From: Lepus europaeus
Taxonomy: Eukaryota > Chordata > Mammalia > Lagomorpha > Leporidae
Assembly: GCF_033115175.1 (NCBI RefSeq)
Contig: NC_084834.1
Span: 13,241,294 to 13,305,293 of the forward strand
Reading direction: 5' to 3'
DNA: 64,000 bases
Shown here: positions 11,351 to 22,859 of the stretch, piece by piece
Layout: every line of letters begins with the position of its first letter
How positions within the stretch are numbered: the first letter of the stretch is position 1
Translations under genes and position numbers: made by a program
Notes under the pieces: generated by a model
Databases searched by the model: none
What the model saw: only the letters and a program-made list of their open reading frames with translations
What the model was told of the DNA's origin: nothing

Positions 11351-11462
11351 CCTTAAAAAGTTCTTGGAGAATGAATATTATGAAAAACATATGCATGGGT
11401 TTCAACAATTTTCTGGGCTAAAATTTTCAATTTAATTTTCCCATGAATTTTTTTTAAGTTCT
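11351..11462. mobile_element. Second palindromic MITE-like copy
   Basis: Ends 'cttaaaaagttcttgg' and 'cccatgaattttttttaag' are inverted repeats. The centre 'atgcatgggtttcaacaatt' matches the copy at 10,160-10,340. Confidence 0.55.
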
Positions 11463-11530
11463 AGCCTATGTATTCCACTGTAAACCACCACTAGGTGTTG
11501 CTGTTTGCTGTTTCTCTTGTTTTGTCACTC

Positions 11531-11562
11531 GGTGTGTGTGTGTTTGTGTGTGTGTGTGTGTA
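11531..11562. repeat. (TG)n microsatellite
   Basis: A dinucleotide run with one TTTG interruption. Confidence 0.95.
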
Positions 11563-11649
11563 CAGCTATAGTAAACTGATTTTGTAAAAATTTCATTGCA
11601 GTAATAGAGTTTCAGTGACGAGAACAGCGTCAGGGGGCCTAGAACGTAC

Positions 11650-11890
11650 AGTTTCTGGAGGGAGACTGTTGGGCTTGCATCCTGGCTGGGGAAAGCACAG
11701 CGAGGAGACCAGTGTGTAACTTAGCCTTTTTCTGTCTGCTTCCTTATCCACACAGGAAAAATAACAGCACCCGCCTCACAGGGTTGGTCTAAATGTTCAG
11801 ATACACCTCCGGTGAAAGCCTTAAAGTATTTTCTGGCACAAAAGAGCCACTCAAAAACATCTTTTCTTACCCCCACATAGCAACCAATTT
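11650..11890 (-). mobile_element. MIR SINE, minus
   Basis: 'gtgtgtaacttagccttttt', 'cctcacagggttggtctaaa' and 'cttaaagtattttctggcac' are the reversed MIR order. Confidence 0.6.
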
Positions 11891-12295
11891 GTTGCAAATC
11901 ATTCATGATTCATTATGGGCGATGTCAGTACTCAGTTGTCTCCCTCTGACTCCCATCCCCACAGTGTCTTTCTTGCTATCCTTCCATTGTGCTTTTGTGT
12001 ATTTCGGTGTATTTCTTGCAATTTTTTACTATATTCAATTGTCAGGAAATTCTTTTGTTTCTAACTTAACCAATATATCTAGAAACCGGTGAACCTGTAC
12101 CACGTTTGCTGCTACAACCCTTGTCAGGTCACCATCTACCAAGAAGCTACACTGCATGATTGACCCACAGCATCTGGGTTTGTGTGAGCCACTCCAGGAT
12201 GGCCTCACACCAGTGACATCCCCCAGCAATGCATTGCTCAGAACCCAACCCTGCAGCCAGCGACACATGACTCAAGACAATGCAAACACTCCAAG
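11891..12295. other. Unassigned intergenic sequence
   Basis: No gene recognised. A frame of about 99 codons covers 11,793-12,092 but starts inside the MIR. Confidence 0.4.
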
Positions 12296-12299
12296 TTTT

Positions 12300-12445
12300 T
12301 TATTCCATGTAAATGCTCAAGTCCTTACAGTGGTCCATAAGACACATGATGTATGTTCTGCCACTTCTCTGCCCTTGTCTCCTGCACTTCTCCTTGCTCC
12401 TAGCTTCGATCTGCTCCAGCCATGTGATCTTTGCTTTTGCCCTTC
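12300..12445. mobile_element. L2-like ancient LINE fragment
   Basis: 'aaatgctcaagtccttacag' followed by 'ctcctgcacttctccttgct' and 'ctgctccagccatgtgatct' follows the word order of the L2 3' region. Diverged, so weak. Confidence 0.4.
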
Positions 12446-13955
12446 ACTCTTTCATATTCATATTCATGTTATGTCATGATTTTAAGGAATCTTATTTCAA
12501 CCAGATATTTTGGATTTTGAGCCTTCTTGGCATTCTTGACAGGCATTCAAAAAATCAAAGTTTCAAACAATCTGGACTCTAAAATTTCCAGTAAATCCTG
12601 GACTTTGGATTTTCCAGTTTGGGCCCAACTTAAAAAAATCGAAGGACCTATGTCTCTCATCTTATAGAGACACCAACTAATCAGGCTATTTGGATTATAT
12701 TCGAAGTACTGTCAAGATGTGATGTGGTACTACATTTTAAGTTTCTATAATGGAAAATGCTATTAATACAAATGTTTGAGAATTAAAAAGTCTGATGATC
12801 TTGTGTTACTAGACATGATAGTGATCTTAATGAGAAAGCCCCAGAGGCCTAAAGGGTTAAATAAGTGTAAAATCCTACAGGTGCTTTCAACAATACTGTG
12901 AAGTAAGTAAGTGCCTTGTTGGTTGATGAGTTTATAATTTTAAACATGGCAACTTAAAGTCTTTTGTCATCCACAGTTATATATGATGTGCTGCTCATAA
13001 AACTAAAGCATTGTTGGTTCTGTGTTTAGCTGTCCTCCTATAGGTTCCTATGGACTTTTTCCAGCCACTTCTATTGTATTCAATACTTTGGGATGGCTCT
13101 GTAAACAGATGAAGCCAATAATGTATTAACAGTACCAACTGAGAGAAAGCATGGTTAACTGAGGTTACTAAAAACAAAAAGCAATTCAAATCAATTGGCA
13201 ATTTATGAAAAGAGTTAAAGATTTTAAAAGCTATTATTAAAATTGCTATATTGGTCTATTATGCTATGTTATATGTGTGCACATATTGTATGTCCACATG
13301 GGGAAATTTTATTAAGAATTTTATTTTAATCAGCTTATAGATAAGATTGTCCATAAATTTAAGCTGCTAAAATTAATCAAAGATACATTTTAATTCGTGT
13401 GACCTGAATCTCTGCATCATATGTTTTATACTTGTTGGTAGAAAGAAACTAAAAACATTTTATATGTTTGTGCTTAAGTTTACTGGTAAACAAACTACAC
13501 CATGTTAGATATTTAAGAGATGTTTTCAAATACATGATTCTTAAAATTTATAGAAGGCATTGGACCTTCTGGTAGATGTTTTCTTAAGTTGTTATCTAAT
13601 GGTTGAAACTGCTTTCTAGGTATTCATGTAATATTGGTATTGTCAGCACGCGATCTAGGACTTGCTCCCTCATTTCTCTATTCTAAGCCCAACTTGTTCT
13701 TTCATTTCTCTATTCTCTTCAAGATAGGTAACTAATTCTATTATGAAGGAATCTGTAGGTTGCACAATTTAATCTTTAGACCTTATAAAAGAGATGGCTA
13801 ACATTTTTCTGTAATAGCATAACCAAAATAAGAGCTTAAATTATAATCTCATAGCTAGATTCACATCGCCATCAGTGAAGTAAACAGTAAGCAGAAAAAA
13901 ACCTCCCTTTCAGACCAAAGGGAAAGAATATAATTTTCCTCATGGGCATTGTCTA
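12446..13955. other. AT-rich sequence upstream of the retroviral remnant
   Basis: No frame or family is certain. It may belong to the same composite repeat as 13,960-15,375, because no other element boundary is visible. Confidence 0.35.
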
Positions 13956-13959
13956 CCTT

Positions 13960-14700
13960 AGAAAAACTACTACAGAACATGCCTGTGTCTATAGACTTGT
14001 AGTTCAGGCCACCGAAGATTAGAGATGGGACATGGGCACTCCCTTGACTTGCATTTTCTGGTCTGCTTTAACAAAAACCAGGAGGAAAAGAAAGCTAGGC
14101 ATCAGAAAAAGTGGGTGGCAGGCCTATTAATGGCTGTTCTGTACAGTGATCTGCCCTCAAGGAGACCCAACAGGCCAGTCCACTGCAGTGGCTTTCAATG
14201 TGGTAAGCCTGGGCTTCAGCAGAAGTCAGCTTGTGAAGAGCCCTGGCAGCTCTGCCAGGAGTTGGATCACTGGAAATCTACCTTCCCTGGAGTCGAAGGA
14301 TGCCCAGGTCAGAGCCACAGATCTTATTGGCTCTAAGCTAAAAAGCCCTTCACTCAGCCCAACTTCCAAAGTGACCCCTGCAGCTGAGGGGACGGCCAAG
14401 TAGGGTTAGCAACATTGCAGGCAGAACTATAAATTTCTTGTTAGAGATGCCACCTGCCTTTACCTGGCCAGCTCTCCTCCCAGGCCAGCCAAGTAATGAA
14501 AGTCAACAGAGTGCCTTCCCTCAGGTGGTTCACACCTCCCTTAGGATGTACCCCATGCAAAGAGATAGATAGGTCTGGGCCTCTTAACTTACAAGGCCTA
14601 AAGCCCACCAGATTATTACCAGGCCCCTTCTGTTAGGTTCTATTTGCCTCTCAATCAGAAAACTTAATTGTAGCTTAGACAGCACCTTTCTTAGCTCCTC
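13960..14700 (+). pseudogene. Endogenous retrovirus gag (nucleocapsid) to protease remnant, decayed
   Basis: The frame from 14,025 has a basic, Gln/Glu-rich stretch (NKNQEEKKARHQKK) typical of the C-terminal part of class I retroviral Gag. Two degenerate zinc-knuckle-like motifs follow, FQCGKPGLQQ and LCQELDHWKST. Each keeps the inner Cys and the spacing, but the outer Cys positions read Gly, Trp or Phe. A second frame then gives DLIGSKLKSP and, near 14,430, INFLLE at the position of the retroviral protease active-site strand, with the usual Asp-Thr-Gly lost. Frames shift and stops intervene, so nothing functional remains. Class I (gamma-like) is inferred from motif order. No LTR is recognised beside it. 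Confidence 0.55.
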
Positions 14701-14907
14701 TAATAATGACTCTGTCCTTTGTTCTAGACCCTGTCTAGCACACTTGGGCCTCATTCTTTTGTAATCATAACCTCTACTCTACCACCAATGGCTCTACTCC
14801 CAACCTGTGTGTACTGATGGTCCTCTTCCCCACTTAATGCTGTATAATTGTTCAGACCTGGTTAATGCCACCCTTAGGATCATTGGTTACTATCCTCACC
14901 CTGTCTT

Positions 14908-15375
14908 TTATGACCTTGTCTAAATATGATCAGAGTCGGTGAACTCAAAAGGCTTCCATAGCCTTGGCAACTCATGATGAGAGCCTAGGGTGGTTACTGG
15001 TGCCATAAACTAGAGTATCAATTTGTTGGGTCAACTACAGGAGTCACTGTGCACTTACTCCTCATGTAGAATCTCTGTCCTTAATGTGCTGTCCATTGTG
15101 ATTTAATGCTATAACTAGTACTCCAACAGTATTTTTCGCTTTGTGTTTCTATGTGGGTGCAAACTGTTGAAATCTTTCCTTAATATATACTAAACTGACC
15201 TTCTGTATATAAAGAGAATTGAAAATGAATCTTGATGTGAATGGAAGGGGAGAGGGAGCGGGAGAGGGGAGGGTTGCGGGTTGGAGGGAAGTTATGGGAG
15301 GGGAAGCCATAGTAATCCATAAGCTATACATTGGAAATTTATATTCATTAAATAAAAGTTAATAAAATAAAAAAA
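14908..15375 (+). mobile_element. L1 3' terminal segment, plus
   Basis: About 470 bp from 'tatgaccttgtctaaat' to 'attcattaaataaaagtt' and an A-rich tail. It matches the reverse complement of 33,536-33,987. Upstream of 14,908 the two copies no longer match: here the flank is retroviral, there it is L1 3'UTR. Confidence 0.85.
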
Positions 15376-15544
15376 TATTATTAATACATAATCACACCCA
15401 CCTCTTAGTCATTCTTTGACATTATCAAGCAGTAGGTTGAACAAAATTCCATATTTTACAGTAATCAGAACAAAACACAGGCATGAATGAATGAATGAAT
15501 TTTAGTCATTCTGTTGGAATGTAGGCAGTAAAAATCATTTTTGA

Positions 15545-15735
15545 GCACTAAGTGTTTTACAGGCACTGTGTTCAGAAACATGTTTACATAGCTGCATTGC
15601 AAACCAGCAATAACTTTGCAAGGTAGGTACCCTTATCCGTGGTTGATAGAGGGAGTTATTTAAAGGCAAAAAGTAAGTACATGGCCACAGTCATGCACAG
15701 AACAGCAGAGTCAAGGCTCTCTGGTGCCTGCATAT
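15545..15735 (+). mobile_element. MIR SINE, plus
   Basis: 'gagcactaagtgttttacag', 'gcaaggtaggtacccttatc' and 'acagcagagtcaaggctct' follow MIR order. Confidence 0.75.
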
Positions 15736-16690
15736 TCCATACACCATTATCAAAGGGCTCAAGACATATATGATCAAATGTCAAACAGTATGAAGCACAG
15801 CACAAATTTTGCCCTAATTTCTGTAAGTCTATACTTGAGTTAATCGGTAATAGTTAGGAGTAGGCAGTGATAGAACAGACACAGAGGCTAAATTTGGGTT
15901 ATGAAGGGCAATCAGGGTAAGAGAATGTGGCAGAATTCCAAAGAATCTGCTTGGAAAAACCAAAGATGATGCTACTGGAGGTCAGAATGCCTCCCAGGGA
16001 GGCCAGTGATATCTCTAAGAATCAAGGGGGAGGTTGTGTACCTCTGGTTGATGAAGAATAGTAAAGGGGAGCACAGACAGGGGTAACCGAATCATATCTG
16101 TGACTCTGAATAAATTTCCTAGCAACAATGTGGAAAGAGAGTGATCCTAGACAGAATATGGAAAATACTTAAAATTGGGAAATAAGATGAATGACTAGGA
16201 GGAGTGATAGGCAGATGAACACAATTCCATTAATACATGGAGATAACAGATGAGAATTCAGCTTTATGAGTGAATAAAGTAACATTCCTGATCAGATGCA
16301 AAATTTGATTGTATTTTTGCCCTGTGTCTCATTTCATGAAGGAGTTAATCAGAGGCACCAGGAAACCTTTAAGGATAATCACAACTGTTCTCCATTGCTG
16401 CCAAAAATCCCTGATTAAGAAGTGATTGACTAAACCTTGCTTCCTCGTCCTCTGAATATGTTCCCTTGTTACGCCATTACACTACTTTCTGAATGAAACT
16501 AACAAGAAGCAAATAGCAAGCGTAACTGTTCTGGTGAGTCTCCTGGCATAGAGTTAACATTAGGCAGCCAGTTCAGGTTCTGTGGAGGGTGATTGTATGA
16601 ACAGCAAACCACACATACTATAAATAGCAAGGTGGCTGCTGACCATATATTGGTGATGAGGTTTAAAATTTAAAATACAGCAGAGAATGC
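15736..16690. other. Unassigned intergenic sequence
   Basis: No long frame and no recognised repeat. Confidence 0.4.
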
Positions 16691-16704
16691 TTATGTAGAA
16701 TTTT

Positions 16705-17024
16705 TTTTTTGACAGGCAGAATTAGACAGTGAGAGAGACAGAGAGAAAGGTCTTCCTTTTCTGTTGATTCACTCCCCAAATGGTCACTATGGCCAGTGCA
16801 CTGCACAGATCTGAAGCCAAGAGCCGGGTGCCCCCTCCTTGTCTCCCATGCAGGTGCAGGGCCCAAGCACTTGGGCCATCCTCCACTTCCTTCCCAGGCC
16901 ACAGCAGAGAGCTGGACTGGAAGAGGAGCAACCAGGACACAATCCAGTGCCCCAACTGGGACTAGAACCAGGGATGCCGGAGCCACAGGTGGAGGATTAG
17001 CCTAGTGAGCTGCAGTGCCGGCCA
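16705..17024 (-). mobile_element. CSINE, full length, minus
   Basis: Poly-T and 'gacaggcagaattagacag' at the left, 'ctgcagtgccggcc' at the right. A 13-bp duplication with one mismatch flanks it: tatgtagaatttt at 16,692-16,704 and tatgtcgaatttt at 17,025-17,037. Confidence 0.92.
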
Positions 17025-17037
17025 TATGTCGAATTTT

Positions 17038-17435
17038 AGAATGTGTGTATGAGAGAATAGTGCCAGCTAAATAAACTCTCAGTAGAGGGTAAAAAATGCA
17101 ACCCCTCTTCTGTGCCTCTGGGCCTCAACCCCTTTCAGGATCAACTTGTTGCTCCAAGCATACAGATACATTCACTGTATCCTGGGACCCTCAAAGATGG
17201 GCAGCCTGGCTCACCGGACACCCAGGGTCCTTTACAGTCACATATAGCATTTCCACTTGGGATCAACATCAGCAAGTATACTCACAGTTAAGATTCAGAT
17301 GACATTAGAGACCTGACTTTAGAGTAGGGCCAAAAGATGCAGAGGTGGCATTTCTCCAGTATTTACAGTCATGCTGGTGTAGATAGGGGAATTCAGACAG
17401 CAGTTCAAACCAAGTACTGACGTTAAGATGGATGG
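17038..17435. other. Unassigned intergenic sequence
   Basis: A 68-codon frame at 17,096-17,302 shows no recognisable protein. Confidence 0.4.
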
Positions 17436-17439
17436 TCAG

Positions 17440-17748
17440 GAATCTGGAGCTGTGGCGTACCAGGTAAAGCTGCTGCCTGCAGTGCCAACATCCCATATGG
17501 GTCCTGGTTTGAGTTTCAGCTGCTCCACTTCCAATCCAGCTCCTTGCTAATGCACCTGGGAAACCAACAGGGGATGTCCTGAGTGCTTGGGCCCCTTCAG
17601 CTACATAGGAGTCCCAAAACAAGTTCCTAGCTCCTTGCTTCAGATTGGCCTACCTCTGGCCATTGTGGCCATTTGGGAAATGAACCAGGGGTAGAAGCTC
17701 TCTCTCTCTCTATCTCTCCCTCTCTCTCTAATTCTGTCTCTCAAACAA
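17440..17748 (+). mobile_element. CSINE, plus
   Basis: Head 'ctggagctgtggcgtaccag', a central part with 'gagtgcttgggcccc', and the end 'ctgtctctcaaacaaag'. Confidence 0.85.
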
Positions 17749-17949
17749 AGACTGATCAGGCGCCCTGACCGGGAGTATGGAATGTGATGAATTTAGAGAT
17801 GTTACCAAATGGTCCAAATGATATGTTCTCATGTCTTAACAGCTACCAGGATCTAAGTGATGACATGTAGAACTTTGCATATAAAAATAACAGGGAAATA
17901 TGATCCATTTCTATAGGAACTTGCCATTCTGCAATTCAGATTTCATTTA

Positions 17950-18299
17950 ATTTTTTTTAAATTTTTTTGACAGGCAGAGTGGACAATGAGAGAGAGACAG
18001 AGAGAAAGGTCTTCCTTTGCCGTTGGTTCACCCTCCAATGGCTGCCGCAGCCGGCGTGCTTCAGCTGGCACACCGCGCTGATCCGAAGGCAGGAGCCAGG
18101 TGCTTCTCCTGGTCTCCCATGTGGGTGGGTGCAGGGCCCAAGCACTTGGGCCATCCTCCACTGCACTCCCGGGCCACAGCAGAGAGCTGAACTGGAAGAG
18201 GGGCAACCAGGACAGAATCCGGCGCCCTGACTGGGACTAGAACCCGGTCTGCCGGCGCCGCAAAGCGGAGGATTAGCCTGTTGAGCCACGGCGCCGGCC
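17950..18299 (-). mobile_element. CSINE, full length, minus, young
   Basis: Poly-T and 'gacaggcagagtggacaatg' to 'gagccacggcgccggcc'. The perfect duplication cagatttcattta flanks it at 17,937-17,949 and 18,300-18,312. Confidence 0.95.
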
Positions 18300-18312
18300 C
18301 AGATTTCATTTA

Positions 18313-19440
18313 GGAATTTTGTATCTCTCCTCATTTTTAGTTATAAGGAGAAAATATGCATTCTTTGTACATTCATATAAAAAAATTGTAGCTTAGAGAA
18401 TAACTGGCACATAGAGGAAGAGAGAACATGGGGACTCCAGGACAACATGAAGTGACTGGAGGCTTTGTGGACAAGAAATTCGGTTACATGCAAGAAGAAA
18501 TGTGTGGGCTAGCCCTACAGATTATAATGCCACAGAACCCAATGCTGAAGCCCTAGGTTATTTGACACACAGGGTGAAAAGCTTGAGTGCATTGTGATTT
18601 ATGAACCTGGCAAAGACTCAGCAAGTATATTGATTTTGTTGCTGCTTAGCTCTTCTTTATATTCTGTCTGCCATGATATGAGTTGTGGATCTGGCAGTCT
18701 GACCAGGATTCTAACTCTACTAACAAACTGATTCTTCACAGTGGAGGCCACTTCATGTGAGGATATACAAACCCACACCAAAGAAGAAATGGTGTGTTGA
18801 TTCCCCAGTGGGATCAGAATAAGTGACCTTGTCTAGATTGGCAGTCTTTGGGGCAATGTGTGTGTTAACATGGGATCTTACCTCCCCAAATGCCTGAACA
18901 TCAGAGTGAAGGTTGAGCCAACACCAGCAAAGTTATAAACAGGCTCATTGGAGATTCAATCTAGGACAGTGGGAAGTCAGGATATAACAGGAGACCACTT
19001 GGTTTTCTCCAGTGTTTTTATAGCTAAAAATGTTTAATCAGTCACCATCAACATTCAACTGCCAGAGTTGCACATTAGGCTATCATCAAGGAAATGGCTT
19101 CTCAACATCTGCTTTCCTAGGCTTTTTCAGCAAAGATCTCCCAAAATTCCATCTGGCCTGCTCACCGTGCACCCCATGCAATGTACATAATGACACACAA
19201 TTACACAACACTACCCATACCTCTAGATTTCAGGACCAGCCTGGGTTCAACAAGGATTCAGATGTGAGGATACAGAGATGTGTTCCCATAAGGCTGCCTC
19301 TTTTTAGGTTATATGACCCTGTATAAATCTCTCTGCTTTCCAGGACTCCATAGACTGGGAAAGTTAGAGTTATAACTACTGATGGTGAGGAGTGGTGGAA
19401 ATAAAGGTACTGATAAAGACCATTCTTGAACAGACTTAAG
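18313..19440. other. Unassigned intergenic sequence
   Basis: Short frames only (up to 98 codons at 19,030-19,326, +), no recognised protein and no repeat family seen. Confidence 0.4.
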
Positions 19441-19451
19441 AAGGCTGTTCT

Positions 19452-19751
19452 TGGCTGGCGCCATGGCTCAGCAGGCTAATCCTCCACCTTGTGGTGCCGG
19501 CACACTGGGATCTAGTCCCGGTTGGGGCGCCGGATTCTATCCCGGTTGCCCCTCTTCCAGGCCAGCTCTCTGCTATGGCTCAGGAGTGCAGTGGAGGATG
19601 GCCCAAGTGCTTGGGCCCTGCACCCGCATGGGAAACCAGGAGAAGCACCTGGCTCCTGCCTTCGGATCAGTGCGGTGTGCCGGCCGCAGTGGCCATTGGA
19701 GGGTGAACCAACGGCAAAAAGGAAGACCTTTCTCTCTGTCTCTCTCTCACA

Positions 19752-19785
<34 letters not shown>
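19452..19785 (+). mobile_element. CSINE, full length, plus, young, with 34-bp poly-A
   Basis: Head 'ggctggcgccatggctcagc' to an uninterrupted poly-A (19,754-19,787). The 11-bp duplication aaggctgttct lies at 19,441-19,451 and 19,786-19,796. The pure A-tail and close match to the 42-kb and 55-kb copies suggest a recent insertion. Confidence 0.95.
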
Positions 19786-19790
<5 letters not shown>

Positions 19791-19999
19791 TGTTCTGAAT
19801 CCTCCTTTTGACTATGCTGGTTCTTTGAACACTACTAGACATGAAGAGACAACTTTTACCAAGAACATTGAAAATTTGTCTTAGCAGTAATTCCCACATC
19901 CGTGGTACATGAGTTCCTTCATTACCACCCATGATTTGTAAGTTGTAGGCCTGCCTTTAAGAAGATCCCCACCATACATGAGATTTCCACTTGATGGGA

Positions 20000-20310
20000 C
20001 TGCTGCTGTGTCACAATATGTTAAGTAGCTGCCTATCACATCAGCATCACTTATTGGAGTGCCAGTTTGGGTCCTGGATGCTTGGCTTCTGATAGGCTTT
20101 CCTGCTAATGAGCCTGGGAAAGCAGTGGAAGATGATCCAGATGCTTGTGTCCCTGACATCTGAGTGGAGCTTGCATTTCTAGCCTTGGCTTGGCCCAGGC
20201 CCAGCCATTGGAGTCATTTGGGGAGTGAACCAGTGGATGGAAGATTTCTTTCTTTCTCTACCTCTCCTTTTTACTCTGTCACTCTCCCTTTCAAACAAAT
20301 ATTTTAGAGT
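20000..20310 (+). mobile_element. CSINE, diverged, plus
   Basis: 'tgctgtgtcacaatatgtta', 'gcctgggaaagcagtggaag', 'gtgaaccagtggatggaaga' and 'ctttcaaacaaatatttt' give an old copy. Confidence 0.8.
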
Positions 20311-20464
20311 AAATTTTAAAATAATTTTTGAGTTTCTAATTCTCAATTCATATTTTATATATTTAACAGAATCAATTTTCTACTCAGATTTCTAATCTAT
20401 TAACATAATATTTTATAGTAATATTTAAAGATTTTTAAAAGAGTAACTTTATCAAGAGTTTTAA

Positions 20465-20850
20465 ATGCTGGGACCTGTGTTGTGGCACAATGTGTTAAGT
20501 CACTATCTGTGATGTCTTTATTCCGTGAATGCTAGTTCAAATCATGGCTGCTCCACTACTAATCCATCTTCTTGTTAATGTGCCTGGGAAAGCAGCAGAA
20601 TATGGTCTAAGTACCTTGTCCCCTATCACAAAGATTTTCATCTAATCTGTATCATGAAAGCACCAATCATTCAAGCAGTTAGTTTCCTGATACACTCATG
20701 GACACCAGGATGGAATTTCTGGTTCCTGACATTAACCTGACCCAGCTTGGGCCATTGCAGGCATTAGGAAAGTGAATGAACAGATGGAAGATACCTATTT
20801 TTATGTTCCTCTTTCCTTCTCTCCACTCTCTTCCCCTCCTCCAAAAAAAA
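20465..20850 (+). mobile_element. CSINE, diverged, with internal insertion
   Basis: 'gacctgtgttgtggcacaat' head and 'ccaaaaaaaa' tail. About 60 bp of unrelated sequence near 20,630-20,690 interrupts the core. Confidence 0.7.
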
Positions 20851-20889
20851 TTAAGGAGTTGCAATAGATCATGTAATTTTTAAAAAGAG

Positions 20890-22345
20890 GGCAGGGGCAA
20901 CCAAAGCAAGCAAGAAAGAATAGAAAACCACAGACTTCATTCACCCACAGAAGCAGCCACTTGGCAGCAACATATAGTCCAAATGGCCTTCATGAGGACA
21001 TCAGAGACTAGTCATGTTGTTGCAGTGTCCCAGCCAGGCTAAAAGCCAAGACAATCCCAGACAACCACACTGTAATGAGCAGGGAAATCCATTTCATTTC
21101 AACTACATCAGTGTTTCCTCCAAGCCAGCTCAGTTAAAAACAGAAGGAAAATTCATGTCACAGTTTCTGTCTTGGAAGGGCTAGGGAAGGGTGGAATACA
21201 TATCTGATTTTCTGGTTTTGGGGCATGTTGCCTGAGGGTCTGGTCACTTTCACCTGATTTGGGGCACTAAGTGAACTGATTATCTTGGATGCCTGGCTGC
21301 CACCAACCACAAAAGAACTCAGTTAATTGTGCTAATAGAGAATCAGTAGTAGTAATGCTAAATACAGAGGGAGAAACAGGCTACCAGCTCCCAGAAAAGA
21401 ACTAAGCAATCCTCTGTAACTGGGAAAGTAGACACACTAAGCACAGATGATTCACCCACACAGAAGGCTTAGAGCCCCCAAAATTTCTAACAGCTGATTG
21501 TGAAGATTTTTTTTCCCTGTATAAAGCCAAAGACTTCTCTAAAGACTGAGAGAGGTGGCTGTTTTATTATATGCATCAAACAGCAAGGTGGATGAAGAAA
21601 CAGTGAAATGTATCCCAAATCAAGTGATCAAAAGAAATACCAATATCAACTCTAAAGAAATAAATCTGTGAATTATCTGATAAAAAATTCAGACTATGAA
21701 TCTTAAAGAAATTCAATATGGCACAAAAGAACACATACAATTAAATGGAAGACAATGATGCAAGAACAAAATAGAATATCAGGAAAGAGATAGAAACGTG
21801 GCTGGTGCCACGGCTCACTAGGCTAATCCTCCGCCTGTGGCACCAGTACTCCAGGTTCTAGCCCCAGTTGGGGTTCTGGTTCTGTCCCAGTTGCTTCTCT
21901 TCCAGTCCAGCTCTCTGCTGTGGCCTGGGAAGCAGTGGAGGATGGCCCAAGTGTTTGGGTCCTGCACCCACATGGGAGACCAGGAGGAAGCACCTGGCTC
22001 CTGGCTTCAGATTGGCACAGCGTGCCAGCCGTAGCAGCCATTTGGGGGGTGAACCAATGGAAGGAAGGCCTTTCTCTCTGTTTCTCTCTCTCACTGTCTA
22101 ACTCTGCATGTCAAAAAAAAAAAAGAGAGAGAGAGAGAAAGATAGAAACTATAAAATGCAACAAAACAGGTATCCTGGAGCTAAACAATGCAATAACTGA
22201 ATTGAAAAAATCACAATGGGCGAACAACTACAGGTCTGATCAAGCAGAAGAATCAGCAAACTCTAAGATCGGTGTGTGAAATTATTGAATTAGAGGAGCA
22301 CATAGAGAAAAAAATGAGGAAAAGTGATGGACTGTGGAGTACTCA
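20890..22345 (+). mobile_element. Old L1 fragment, 5'UTR / ORF1 start region, plus
   Basis: From about 22,150 the sequence reads like the ORF1 N-terminal coding region of old mammalian L1s ('caataactgaattgaaaaaa', 'gaagaatcagcaaactctaa', 'gaggagcacatagagaaa'). The part before 21,790 resembles a degenerate L1 5'UTR. It is split by a SINE at 21,798-22,139. Confidence 0.55.
21798..22139 (+). mobile_element. CSINE, full length, plus
   Basis: Head 'gtggctggtgccacggctca', core 'gatggcccaagtgtttgggt' and tail 'catgtcaaaaaaaaaaaa' plus (GA)n. The duplication agatagaaac lies at 21,788-21,797 and 22,140-22,149. Confidence 0.93.
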
Positions 22346-22855
22346 AAAATTAAATGTTATTCAGTACTACAGGGAGTGTGCTATCCAGTCATGCAAATAT
22401 GGAAAAGAATTTTGAGAGGATAATGGCCTTGGCCCGGGAGGTGTTTCTATCTCTGGGGAGGGAGCTTCCTTGCTCTGAAAGTTTCTGCTAGGTCTAGTTT
22501 GGAGTGTGTCCTGATTTTACACTGGAGCTGAGCCATTATGGTGTCAGGGGATGCAGTGCAGATGCCTGGATTCTCGCTCTGCCTTGGAGCCACAGCTGCT
22601 GTAGAGTAGCTACTCCTCTATAGCCTGTGCAGGTCTTGTTCTGGGATCTTTCAGAGCTGGCTCAGCTCTAAAGCCACTGCTGGGACTATTACGGAAGAGG
22701 CCTAGATTTAAGTGTAAAGCCACTCTAGCTCTGCAGTTGCTGAAGGATTGAACTTGCTCATTCCTAATCTTTCCCCATATCCTGGGCCCAGCCTCTGCTC
22801 CATGAAGGAAACACTATGCTGCCCCATAGTACTCCAGGGTGCCAGCATCAGGAAG
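22346..22855. other. Unassigned sequence between L1 pieces
   Basis: No frame or repeat family recognised. The GC content is higher than in the flanking L1s. Confidence 0.35.
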
Positions 22856-22859
22856 GTAC

